Shown here one piece after another: positions 55,225 to 63,287 of a stretch of 64,000 nt of DNA. The notes beneath the pieces were generated by a model, which was given only the letters and a program-made list of their open reading frames with translations, was not told the DNA's origin and ran no database searches. This stretch comes from Rhodococcus sp. 14-2483-1-2. Its GTDB lineage: Bacteria > Actinomycetota > Actinomycetes > Mycobacteriales > Mycobacteriaceae. Positions within the stretch are counted from its first letter, which is position 1. Every line of letters begins with the position of its first letter. The stretch covers positions 62,001 through 126,000 of the forward strand of contig NZ_NPFW01000012.1 of NCBI RefSeq assembly GCF_002259405.1. The letters run 5' to 3'. The position numbers and the translations under genes were made by a program.

Positions 55225-56343
55225 CTACAGATCGAGGACGACGACTTCGCCGTCGACGGCACCACGCGAGACGCACAGGGTGAGCGACTTCTCGCGTTCG
55301 GAGGCATCGAGAACGCGGTCGCGGTGATCGACGCGTCCGCCGACGAGACCGACCACGCACGCTCCGCAGAAGCCCTGGCGGCAGGAATAGGGCTGGTCCG
55401 GCCTCGACCGACGGAGGGCGTCGAGAGCGGTCTCCTGGGCACCGACCTCGACGGTCTCGCCGGAACGGTCGAGCCGCAAGACGAACGGCGTGCCGTCGAC
55501 CACCGGTGCGGGCGCGAACAATTCGGTGTGGAACTCACGAACGGCGGTACTCGAGAGGGCCTCGGCGCGAAGCCTGCTCGACAGTGCCGCGGGCCCACAG
55601 ACGTACATCGCGGAGTTGCCCATCCCGAGATCGACGATGTCCGCCGGAATCGGAAATCCGTCGACATCGTCGGTCTTGACGATCACCTGGCCACGCGAGG
55701 TCAGTGCCAACTGCTGCAGCACGGCGACGAACGGCAGACTTGCCCGAGACCGACCGTGGTAGTACAGCGTCCACCGCGCCCCGTCCTGAACGGCGCGTTC
55801 GATCATCGCCCGGATGGGTGTGATGCCGATTCCGGCTGCCACGAAGAGGTAGTGCTCGGCCTCGGCCATCGGAAAGGCGTTGCGGGGTCCGCGAACTCGT
55901 AGGACATCGCCGCGGGTGAGGGTGTGAATCTCGGTGGACGCCGTGCCGCCGGGGATCTTGCGGACGCTGATGCGGTAGCGATCACCTGCGCCGGGGCGAC
56001 CGGCGAGCGAGTACTGCCGCACCGAACCGGACGGGGTGGTGACGTCGATGTGCGCACCGGGCAACCACGTCGGAAGCTGCGCACCGTCTCTGCGAGACAA
56101 CAACAGTGAGAGAACGTCCTCGGCCTCGTCGATCGTGTCGTCGACGACGGTCTCGAATTCGTATCCGACGCTTCGCCGGGGCCGCGCGGGGGACAGGGCC
56201 GTCACGATCGACGAATCGGTGACGAGTTTGGCGTAGATGCGGGACGCGGCACCGACGGCCCGCAGTCCGAGTCCGGGCGCGGTCACGGTGACCTCGCCCA
56301 GATGACTGTGGGTGGGAGTGGTCACCACGGTCGTGTCTGTCAT
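55225..56343 (-). CDS. Flavin/2Fe-2S oxygenase reductase (phthalate dioxygenase reductase-like)
   Basis: A 372-residue electron-transfer protein. After an unusual N-terminal extension of about 60 residues it has a flavin domain with RQYSLAG, an NAD domain with VAAGIGITPIRAM, and a C-terminal plant-type ferredoxin with C321, C326, C329 and C357. Such reductases pass electrons from NAD(P)H to a terminal oxygenase. There is no Rieske oxygenase here; the partner is probably the PF10118 protein whose stop overlaps this start as ATGA. Confidence 0.9.
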   Translation of the reverse strand: MTDTTVVTTPTHSHLGEVTVTAPGLGLRAVGAASRIYAKLVTDSSIVTALSPARPRRSVGYEFETVVDDTIDEAEDVLSLLLSRRDGAQLPTWLPGAHIDVTTPSGSVRQYSLAGRPGAGDRYRISVRKIPGGTASTEIHTLTRGDVLRVRGPRNAFPMAEAEHYLFVAAGIGITPIRAMIERAVQDGARWTLYYHGRSRASLPFVAVLQQLALTSRGQVIVKTDDVDGFPIPADIVDLGMGNSAMYVCGPAALSSRLRAEALSSTAVREFHTELFAPAPVVDGTPFVLRLDRSGETVEVGAQETALDALRRSRPDQPYSCRQGFCGACVVGLVGGRVDHRDRVLDASEREKSLTLCVSRGAVDGEVVVLDL

Positions 56344-57254
56344 TGCTGGGCCGCCAGGGCTGCGGGGGAGATGGCGAGGTACTGCACTGCTTTGTCGATG
56401 TCGCCCATCTTCGAGGGGTGGAAGCCCGGACGGATGTAGAGGGCGAGCTGTACGAACAGGAACGACAGACCGGGAATGAGATTCTTGCGTGACGCGCGTG
56501 CGAAGGCGAGGGGCCAGGGGGTGCGCATTCGGCGTCGTCCGGTGCGCGGCGTGGCAACCGAGTTCTTGTACAGGTACGCGGCGGTGCTGAACCACAGCAC
56601 GGCCAATCCGGCACTGGCGACGACTGCCGTTCGGGCACGGCGGAATCCGCCACCGTCGACGTATTGGAACGCGTCGAATGCCACGTTGCGGTGCTCGAGC
56701 TCTTCCGCGCCGTGCCAGCGCAGCAGATCCAGCATCGTGGGGTCGACGCCGATGCGGTCGAATTCCGTGTTGTCGAGCAGCCACTCGCCTACCACGGCGG
56801 TGAAATGCTCTGCTGCAGCATAGATTCCGAGGCGTTCGTCCAGCCAGGCTTTGCCGGCGCGGCCGGTGAGGCCGTGGTCGCCGAACACCACACCCACGGC
56901 GAAGCGAATGCGTTGCAGGATCGGTTCGATGTCCACTCCGTGTGCGACGAGGTAGTTGCGGAAGCTCTCGTGGGAGGACGCGTGCGTTGCTTCCTGGCCC
57001 ACGAATCCCACGACCTCCTCGTGCAGTCGACGGTCGTCGATGAACGGCAGCGCCTGGGCGAACACGTCCGCCATCGCTCGTTCTCCCTCGGGCAGGACCA
57101 GGTGCATCACGTTCCAGAAGTGGGTGGCGTACCACTCGTGGGGGATGTACTGGAGTGGAACGCCGGACCAGTCGAATGTCACCGCACGCGCCACTATCGC
57201 GTAGGACTCGTCCGTGTACTGCTCGTTCGAGTCGACCGCCTTGTTCCGAGACAT
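56340..57254 (-). CDS. PF10118 protein, putative diiron oxygenase component
   Basis: A 304-residue protein of the family labelled predicted metal-dependent hydrolase. Its helical core has E56/E58, then E88-x-x-H91, then E149, then E185-x-x-H188: the carboxylate/histidine set and spacing of ferritin-like diiron enzymes. Two hydrophobic stretches (about 209-229 and 259-274) suggest membrane association. It heads a four-gene operon with its own reductase, so oxygenation of a lipophilic substrate is more plausible than hydrolysis. ATG 57254 has GGAG upstream. The assignment to diiron chemistry is inference. Confidence 0.85.
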   Translation of the reverse strand: MSRNKAVDSNEQYTDESYAIVARAVTFDWSGVPLQYIPHEWYATHFWNVMHLVLPEGERAMADVFAQALPFIDDRRLHEEVVGFVGQEATHASSHESFRNYLVAHGVDIEPILQRIRFAVGVVFGDHGLTGRAGKAWLDERLGIYAAAEHFTAVVGEWLLDNTEFDRIGVDPTMLDLLRWHGAEELEHRNVAFDAFQYVDGGGFRRARTAVVASAGLAVLWFSTAAYLYKNSVATPRTGRRRMRTPWPLAFARASRKNLIPGLSFLFVQLALYIRPGFHPSKMGDIDKAVQYLAISPAALAAQQ

Positions 57255-57302
57255 TCGCAACTCCGTTTCTCCGAGATGGTGATGCTGCTGACACGGATGC
57301 TA

Positions 57303-57332
57303 CATAGCAACAACTTGTGTTGCAATGTTGCA
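57303..57332. promoter_or_regulatory. Candidate TetR operator upstream of the PF10118 operon
   Basis: CAT-a-GCAACA-acttg-TGTTGC-a-ATG (57303-57327) is a near-perfect 25-bp palindrome. A second one, TGCAA-TG-TTGCA (57321-57332), overlaps it. Both lie in the 111-bp gap between the divergent PF10118 and TetR genes. Confidence 0.6.
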
Positions 57333-57365
57333 TGACACTGGCCGGACGACCGATAGGATCGAACG

Positions 57366-57950
57366 ATGCATCCAGATGGTGACGACGGGCCGATTCTCGA
57401 TGCCGCCTTGGAGCTGTTCGGTGAGGTCGGAATCCCTCGAACCACCATCGGTGACGTCGCCAAGCGCGCCAGAATCAATCGAGTGACCGTCTATCGTCGG
57501 ATCGGGTCCAAGGACGACCTGGTGCGGGCCGTCATGGCGCGGGAGTCGTCGCGACTGTTCGTGGCAGTGGCGGCAGCTGCCTCGCAGCAGGCGTCACGAG
57601 CCGATCGGGCCGCGCACGGATTCGCGACGACCATCGACTCGGTGCGGACGAACCCCGTGCTGCTGAAGATGTTCGATTCCGAGAGTTCGTTGGTGCTCGA
57701 GCAATTGACCACGAATGCATCGGCCTTGCTCGCGCCCGCGATCAACGCTGCCGCGCACATCGCAAGGGGTGAACTGGAATCCGACACCTTTGCCGTACCG
57801 GATGCGCCGGAAATTGTTGTGCGCGTGGTTCATTCGATCCTGTTGACGCCGTCGGCCGCCGCTCCGCTCGATACCTACGACGATCTGCTCGCGTTCGCGC
57901 ACCGCAACATCGTGCCGTTGCTCGTGGGCGATAGCCACCGCGGCTCCTGA
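57366..57950 (+). CDS. TetR-family regulator of the PF10118 operon
   Basis: A 194-residue regulator: HTH GIPRTTIGDVAKRARINRVTVYRRIGSKDDLV near the N-terminus, followed by an alanine-rich helical ligand domain. It starts with ATG 57366. It is divergent from the diiron/reductase operon across a long palindrome, which makes it the likely repressor. The inducer may be the operon's hydrophobic substrate. Confidence 0.89.
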   Translation: MHPDGDDGPILDAALELFGEVGIPRTTIGDVAKRARINRVTVYRRIGSKDDLVRAVMARESSRLFVAVAAAASQQASRADRAAHGFATTIDSVRTNPVLLKMFDSESSLVLEQLTTNASALLAPAINAAAHIARGELESDTFAVPDAPEIVVRVVHSILLTPSAAAPLDTYDDLLAFAHRNIVPLLVGDSHRGS

Positions 57951-58002
57951 TTCGACGCGAAGTCACCCAGAGCACCTTCCGGCTCATTCGCGGCCATCCA
58001 TG

Positions 58003-58248
58003 TCACGGTGTATCGACGGCGTCGCCCTCGAGAAGATCGCTGTCGTCCACGAATACGAGCACACCCGTAGCGAGTGCGACAGCCCACCGGCGTGGTTGCG
58101 CCCAATCTCGCCCGAGATCCGCATCGGACATCAGTGAGTCCGCGAAGTCCTCGACGAGCTTTCCTTCGCTGATACCGGCGTCGCGTCGAATTCGGACTGT
58201 GTCACCAACTTTGTGACTGATTTGTGTGTTACTTCGTGTTGCAGTCAT
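58003..58248 (-). CDS. Small hypothetical protein
   Basis: An 81-residue acidic protein with no signal peptide. The N-terminal KVGDTVRIRRDAGISEGKLVEDF looks like a small beta-barrel (KOW/SH3-like) strand pattern, followed by WALATG-like WAVALATGVLVFVDDSDL. I do not recognise a family with certainty. The ribosome-binding site is weak. It is tail to tail with the TetR gene. Confidence 0.5.
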   Translation of the reverse strand: MTATRSNTQISHKVGDTVRIRRDAGISEGKLVEDFADSLMSDADLGRDWAQPRRWAVALATGVLVFVDDSDLLEGDAVDTP

Positions 58249-58552
58249 GTCGGTATTGAATCAGACAGCACCCGCGTCCGCGTGCACGGAGCACGGCCCG
58301 AAACGGTGTGTGACGCATTCGTGCCCGCCCAGCGGACCGAGGTGCAGGCCGCGCAAGCGGGTCGACGCCGCCGAGCATCGAGTCGGCTGTCGACCGCCGA
58401 CACCTGCGGGGCACCGGTCCGCTCCCGCGCGCACCCTCGAGGCGGACGCATCGAACAGGATCGAGCACCTCGGGCGCAGCTCGAGAGCAAGGAAGGTTGC
58501 CTGATCGCTGCGATCGATGCATGCCCCGGCCCGAGCCGAGAGCCGTGGGAAC
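58249..58552. other. Gene-free stretch
   Basis: Open frames on both strands here are Arg-, Pro- and Ser-rich with no family resemblance or ribosome-binding site. I see no RNA gene, repeat or mobile element. It may hold the promoter of the small gene at 58248. Confidence 0.5.
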
Positions 58553-58687
58553 TCACCGTGCCGGCGCGGGTGCACTGCGTCGGCAGGTCGCGATGGCGTC
58601 GAGTGTCTCGACCACGATGAGCGCGGGGATGGCAAGGGCGAGCACGGTCACGGACACGATGAAGCCGGGTACGAGCACGGTGTACAT
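58553..58687 (-). CDS. Putative 44-residue single-pass membrane protein
   Basis: A short frame encoding one hydrophobic helix (about residues 5-26, LVPGFIVSVTVLALAIPALIVV) followed by a polar, basic tail. An AAAGAG tract lies eight bases before ATG 58687. The clean hydrophobic-then-charged layout favours a real small membrane protein, but there is no known homologue to cite. It lies 133 bp downstream of a secreted-protein gene on the same strand. Confidence 0.45.
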   Translation of the reverse strand: MYTVLVPGFIVSVTVLALAIPALIVVETLDAIATCRRSAPAPAR

Positions 58688-58820
58688 GGGTTTGTCTCTT
58701 TCCGAAGTACCGATGAACGCGGCGGGCGCGCACCGAATCCGACTGTTCGACCGGCGAGGCGTCGACGACGGGGTGCAGCGCCGGGTTCTGTTGGGCGGCA
58801 GTGTCTGCGCGGTCCGGCAT

Positions 58821-59240
58821 TCACCAGCCGGAGATCACCCACAGTAGGTTCTGATACTGAGCGGGGTCGGTGAGGTAGAGGGCGACCTGACCGTTTCGGG
58901 CGGCGGCTTCGTCGAAGAGTTGATCGCCGGTGACCGGTGTCCATCCGCCGGTGTACCAGATCGAATCGTCGGGGAGGGTGACCGTCCAGGAATCGCCGAG
59001 CGCGAGGTTGATCAGCACACCGGCATTGGTCTCGGCGGCGAGTCGGGTTTCGGCGCGGTCGAGCACGATTCCTGCAAAACCCGCGTCGGTGTCGACGATC
59101 GGTGTCGCCGCCCCGGCGGTGCCGGCCCCGAGCGCACCGACTCCTGCGATCGTGGCTGCTGCGATCACGGCACCGGCTGCAACCGGCCGGAAGCGGCGGA
59201 AGGCGACGGAGCTTGCGGTGACGCGGTGGGTATCGGTCAT
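58821..59240 (-). CDS. Small secreted protein of unknown function
   Basis: A 139-residue exported protein. The signal peptide has a basic start, a hydrophobic Ala/Gly core and a likely cleavage after GAATA or AGAAT near residue 45. The mature part includes DDSIWYTGGWTPVTGDQLFDEA and ends in LLWVISGW, with aromatic residues but no cysteines. No known domain is recognised. ATG 59240 has GGAG seven bases upstream. The leader carries a hairpin at 59297-59321. Confidence 0.75.
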   Translation of the reverse strand: MTDTHRVTASSVAFRRFRPVAAGAVIAAATIAGVGALGAGTAGAATPIVDTDAGFAGIVLDRAETRLAAETNAGVLINLALGDSWTVTLPDDSIWYTGGWTPVTGDQLFDEAAARNGQVALYLTDPAQYQNLLWVISGW

Positions 59241-59716
59241 GGGATTCTCCTGACTGAGTACGTGAATGGGAGGTTGGAGGCCGGTGAGGTGAAACCGGGA
59301 CATCGATAGCGCTGATGTCCCCTCCGACTCCAAGTAGTTAGCTGAATAGTAACTGATGCTGGTGTGACCGGACGTTACATCACCATTCGCGCGTTCGCGT
59401 CGACGCCGTGGATGCCCGCCCGCATCGCGGCGTAGGACGGGAGGCTGTTCGACCGTCATCGACGCGGGCCGATCGGTCTGCTCACCTGCGCAAACGTCGT
59501 GGAACGCGGATGTGATGGAGGTCATGGTCACGGAATGGGCACGGGGCCACTCTCCATGCCGGGACCGTCGTGCCGTCGGGTGTTCCGTGCTGGATTCAGG
59601 TACCGGGATCATGTCGAAGCTGTTGATAGCTCAGGCATAGCTGGTTTATGTCTTGGGTAGACGAGCGTGTCGCGATTTTGGTGTTCGACATTCATCCGTA
59701 GCAACGCGGACTGGAA
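59241..59716. other. Non-coding stretch with leader hairpin
   Basis: No convincing gene is seen. GGGACATC-9 bases-GATGTCCC (59297-59321) forms a perfect 8-bp hairpin about 57 bp upstream of the secreted-protein start. On the minus strand TTACTAT near 59350 could be a -10 box. The rest (59400-59716) shows nothing clear. Confidence 0.5.
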
Positions 59717-60328
59717 TCAGGGTGCCCGATCGTATGAGTCGAGAACCCGAAACAGTGCGTCACGCAACGCCGTTCGATTGCCACCCGGTGTCGGTCTGGC
59801 GATCTCGTGCAGGGTGTAGCCGTCGATCAGGGCCAGGAAATGCCGAGCCGGTAGATGTGGTTCCGCGATACCGAATGCCCCCAGAGCCGCCTCGGCTGCC
59901 TCCTCGATCATCCGCATGATTCGGTGCACCGAATCCGCCAGCTCGGGTCGTCTACGCACGGCGAGGTATGCCTCGAACTGGACGAGGGAGTCGTCGTCCT
60001 CGGGAGAGGACAGCAGCGAGACGAGGTCCATGATCGCGTCGGCGAGATCGTCGCGAGTGAGCCCGCCGGTGTGCGCGACGTCGAGTAGAGCCGTCACTTT
60101 CGCTGTCACGTTCTCGGCGATTCGAGTGATCGCGGCATCGATGAGTTCGCCGACCGAGCCGAAGAAATAGCTGGTGGTCGACGGCGGAAAGCCGGCGGCG
60201 TCGGCCACGGACCGAAACGAGACACGTTCGAGTCCACGCGTTCCGATCACGCCGATGGCAGCGTCGACCAGCGCGTCGCGGCGCTCCTGGCCACGTGCGT
60301 ATCGAGTCTTTCGGCGCTCTTCGGTCAT
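59717..60328 (-). CDS. TetR-family regulator
   Basis: A 203-residue regulator. The HTH reads VSFRSVADAAGFPPSTTSYFFGSVGELIDAA after RYARGQERRDALVDAA. The C-terminal domain is typical of TetR. ATG 60328 is preferred over a GTG two codons earlier. It is divergent from the amine oxidase operon, 138 bp apart, and probably controls it; an amine or its aldehyde could be the ligand. Confidence 0.88.
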   Translation of the reverse strand: MTEERRKTRYARGQERRDALVDAAIGVIGTRGLERVSFRSVADAAGFPPSTTSYFFGSVGELIDAAITRIAENVTAKVTALLDVAHTGGLTRDDLADAIMDLVSLLSSPEDDDSLVQFEAYLAVRRRPELADSVHRIMRMIEEAAEAALGAFGIAEPHLPARHFLALIDGYTLHEIARPTPGGNRTALRDALFRVLDSYDRAP

Positions 60329-60466
60329 CGATACAACGTAGCCGGGGCGCGGTCGTATACCCCCATCGCAGTGCTCTTCAGCAGGCGATTTCGGCCAATC
60401 CTGGCCTAGTGGCCAATATTGAGCTACTGTCGCCGCTACATCGAACAGCCCTGAAAAGGAGCACCC

Positions 60467-61894
60467 ATGACCGACATTCCGGAAGCATCGCGTGTGGACG
60501 TAGTGGTCGTCGGCGCAGGACTCGCGGGTCTGACCGCCGCCAGGGAACTGGCGGCCGCAGGGTTGACCGTCCAGGTCCTCGAGGCCAGAGACCGGGTGGG
60601 CGGGCGGACGGTCAATCACGCACTCGGTGAGAACGCGGTGGTCGAGACCGGCGGACAGTTCGTCGGTCCGACGCAGGACCACATCCTCCGCTTGGCCGCG
60701 TCGGTGGGTGTCGGGACGTTCCCCGCGTACGACATCGGATCGAGCATCTATGTCAAGAACGGACGCGCCCGACGCTTCGACGGCGGTGTGCCGCCGGACC
60801 TGGCAGCACTTCCTGACGTCGGGATGCTGGTGGCGCGAATCGATCGGGCCGCCGGGCAGATCCCCGTGGGCAGACCGTGGTCGGCACCGCGTGCGACCGA
60901 ATGGGACACCCAGACCCTCGCCACCTGGGCTCGGAGGCACTCGGCCACCGACGGCGGCGTGGAACTGCTCGACATCCTGCTCGGTTCGGTGTTCGGTGGC
61001 ACATCCGCCGACGTGTCGGCGCTCTTCGGCCTGGCGTACATCGCCGGGGCGGGCAACGAGTACACCCCCGGCACCGTCGACCGGTTGATGAGTGTCGCCG
61101 GTGGAGCGCAGCAGTGGCGATTCCTCGGCGGCTCACAGGCGATCTGCATCGAAATGGCGTCGCGACTCGGTGATTCGGTCCGCCTCGATACCCCCGTGCG
61201 CCGCGTGGAGCAGTATCCGGATCGCGTGGTGGTGCACAGCGATACCGAATCGTGGGTGGCCCGATCGGTGGTCGTGGCGATCCCGCCCGTCCTGGCCGCC
61301 CGAATCGACTGGAGCCCTGCGCTGCCCGCGCCTCAGGAAGCACTGTTCCAGCGGATGAACTTCGGCGGATTGGCCAAGTGTGAGGCCGTGTATCCCGAAC
61401 CGTTCTGGCGTACGAGCGGGCTCTCCGGCCAGGCGCTCTTTCGCGACAGCGACGTACCGGTGTCCTCGATGTTCGACAACTCACCTCCCGACGGAAGCCA
61501 CGGAGTGCTGATGGGATTCGTCGGCACCTGGGGCGCACGCCATCGAGGTGGCCGAAACTGGTCCGAGGGCAACGAATCCGAGCGCCGCGGTGAGGTGCTG
61601 CGTGCTTTCGCCTCGGTGGTGGGTCCGCGCGCACTCGAACCGGCGGAGTGGATCGAACTGGACTGGACCGACGAACAGTGGACGCGCGGCGGGCCGACCG
61701 CGGTGTTGACCCCCGGAGTGTTGACCGGGCTCGGACGGTGGCGCGACGTTCCGTTCGGACGAGTGCGATGGGCCGGTGCCGAGCACTCCGACTATTGGAA
61801 CGGATACATGGACGGCGCCGTGCGATCGGGTGAAAAGGCAGCAGCAGAAATACTTTCGACCGAAGGAGAACTCTCGTGGAACAACGCTTCGTAG
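60467..61894 (+). CDS. Flavin monoamine oxidase-family protein
   Basis: A 475-residue FAD amine oxidase. The dinucleotide loop VVGAGLAGL (14-22), the ribose-binding EARDRVGGRT (39-48), and the C-terminal FAD-contact AGAEHSDYWNGYMDGAVRSG are clear. It oxidises a primary or secondary amine to an aldehyde with release of ammonia and peroxide. It is related to rhodococcal putrescine oxidases, but substrate residues cannot be judged here. ATG 60467 is preceded by AAGGAG. It leads a coupled operon and its end overlaps the next gene by 19 bp. Confidence 0.9.
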   Translation: MTDIPEASRVDVVVVGAGLAGLTAARELAAAGLTVQVLEARDRVGGRTVNHALGENAVVETGGQFVGPTQDHILRLAASVGVGTFPAYDIGSSIYVKNGRARRFDGGVPPDLAALPDVGMLVARIDRAAGQIPVGRPWSAPRATEWDTQTLATWARRHSATDGGVELLDILLGSVFGGTSADVSALFGLAYIAGAGNEYTPGTVDRLMSVAGGAQQWRFLGGSQAICIEMASRLGDSVRLDTPVRRVEQYPDRVVVHSDTESWVARSVVVAIPPVLAARIDWSPALPAPQEALFQRMNFGGLAKCEAVYPEPFWRTSGLSGQALFRDSDVPVSSMFDNSPPDGSHGVLMGFVGTWGARHRGGRNWSEGNESERRGEVLRAFASVVGPRALEPAEWIELDWTDEQWTRGGPTAVLTPGVLTGLGRWRDVPFGRVRWAGAEHSDYWNGYMDGAVRSGEKAAAEILSTEGELSWNNAS

Positions 61895-62355
61895 TCTCGG
61901 CTCATCGCACACTCTCGGTCAGTCCGGAAGAGGTCTGGGCACTGACCGGTGACACCGGCCGCTACGCGGAATGGGTGTCCGACGTCCGAGCCGTCACCGC
62001 TCATCACGGCACCGCACGCACAGGTGGTGTCTACACCGAGGAAGTGGCGGCGCTCGGACGCTTCACCACTCACGCCACGTGGACCGTGCGGCATCTGGAA
62101 CCGAACCGCCTGCGAATCGATTCGGGCCAGGGATTTACGCCACTCACCAACGTGGCAAACGTCTTTCGCTTCGCGCCGCTGAGCGGTGGGACCTCCACCG
62201 CGATGACCTTCGAGTTCTGGTTCGACGTCTCCCCGCGCTGGCTGGGACGTCTTGTACGGCCCATCGCGACCGCCGGGATGTCCGCACGATTCGACGTCTC
62301 GATGTGCAACCTGGAGGCGCTGATCCTCTCCGAGCGAACCGTGACGATCCGATGA
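61876..62355 (+). CDS. SRPBCC (START/Bet v1-like) protein
   Basis: A 159-residue single-domain protein with the SRPBCC hallmark start: SAHRTLSVSPEEVWALTGDTGRYAEWVSDV, then beta strands and a long C-terminal helix. These proteins bind hydrophobic small molecules or act as cyclases. It begins with GTG 61876 inside the amine oxidase gene and its stop overlaps the kinase ATG, so it belongs to the same pathway. It could bind or chaperone the pathway's substrate. Confidence 0.85.
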   Translation: MEQRFVVSAHRTLSVSPEEVWALTGDTGRYAEWVSDVRAVTAHHGTARTGGVYTEEVAALGRFTTHATWTVRHLEPNRLRIDSGQGFTPLTNVANVFRFAPLSGGTSTAMTFEFWFDVSPRWLGRLVRPIATAGMSARFDVSMCNLEALILSERTVTIR

Positions 62356-63287
62356 GAGAACCGGCGGAAGTCCTCACCCTCGGGGTGCACATACTCGACA
62401 CTCTGGTGCGGCCGGTGACCGAGATTCCCGACGGTCAGGCGGCGGTCCTGGCGGAGCAGATCGCGATGTCGGCCGCGGGCACAGCCGCGGGAACGGCGCT
62501 GGTGCTGTCCCGACTGGGGGCCGCGGTCCACACCGCGGGAGTCGTCGGCGGTGATTCGGCGGGCACGTTTCTACTGCAACTCCTCGCCGACGACGGAGTG
62601 GACGTTTCCCTCGTTCATCGCCTGGACGGGGTGCAGACCTCGGCGTCGGTGTTGCCGATCAGGCCGGACGGATCTCGGCCTGCTCTGCACGTGATCGGAG
62701 CCAACGGATATCTGGCTCAGCATGTTCCGTGGAACATGTTTCACAACGTCGACTTCCTGCATCTCGGCGGGCCCGAGTTCTTCGGACCGGACACCGCATG
62801 CGACATCGCACGCCGTGCGCACGAGGACGGTGTCGTCGTCACGGTGGACAGCCTGGCACCGTCCGTTCCGGAAGGACTCGGTGCGTTCGCCGCCGCGCTG
62901 CCCCACGTCGACTACCTGCTGCCCAACGACGAGCAGGTCCTCGGCTGGACCGGTTGCGGCACTGTCGAAGACGGGTGTCGTCGACTGCTCGAGCTCGGAG
63001 CGTCCTGCGTGGTGGCCACCGCGGGGGCGTCGCCCACTCTCGTCGTCACGACCGACGGAGCCGTCGAGGTCCCCGCGTATTCCGTGGACGTGGTGGACAC
63101 CAGCGGATGTGGAGATGCGTTCTCGGCCGGCTTCGTTCGTGGCCTGTCCCTGAGTATGAGCGTCGTCGAGTCGGCCGAACTGGGCAATGCGACCGCCGCG
63201 CAGGTGGCGCAGGGCCTCGGAACCGACTTCGGCACCTACGACCTCGATTTCGTTCGGAAGTTCGCACGTACCTGCAGGACCATCTGA
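62352..63287 (+). CDS. PfkB-family carbohydrate/nucleoside kinase
   Basis: A 311-residue ribokinase-like kinase. The anion-hole motif DTSGCGDAFSAGF (249-261) contains the catalytic base D255, but has Cys where most members have Ala (G-A-G-D). The N-terminal GG motif region (GGDSAGTFL) is present. It phosphorylates a sugar or sugar-like alcohol with ATP. ATG 62352 overlaps the SRPBCC stop. The adjacent class II aldolase suggests kinase-then-aldolase processing of a sugar. Confidence 0.87.
   Translation: MREPAEVLTLGVHILDTLVRPVTEIPDGQAAVLAEQIAMSAAGTAAGTALVLSRLGAAVHTAGVVGGDSAGTFLLQLLADDGVDVSLVHRLDGVQTSASVLPIRPDGSRPALHVIGANGYLAQHVPWNMFHNVDFLHLGGPEFFGPDTACDIARRAHEDGVVVTVDSLAPSVPEGLGAFAAALPHVDYLLPNDEQVLGWTGCGTVEDGCRRLLELGASCVVATAGASPTLVVTTDGAVEVPAYSVDVVDTSGCGDAFSAGFVRGLSLSMSVVESAELGNATAAQVAQGLGTDFGTYDLDFVRKFARTCRTI

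Noticed and set aside
53781..55667. 628-residue minus-strand frame in the monooxygenase region
   Set aside because: It is an alternative frame of the Baeyer-Villiger and reductase genes, which carry all the catalytic motifs in the other frame.
58245..58820. 191-residue minus-strand and 135-residue plus-strand frames
   Set aside because: Both are Arg/Pro/Ser-rich without domain or ribosome-binding site; only the short 44-residue membrane frame inside looks plausible.
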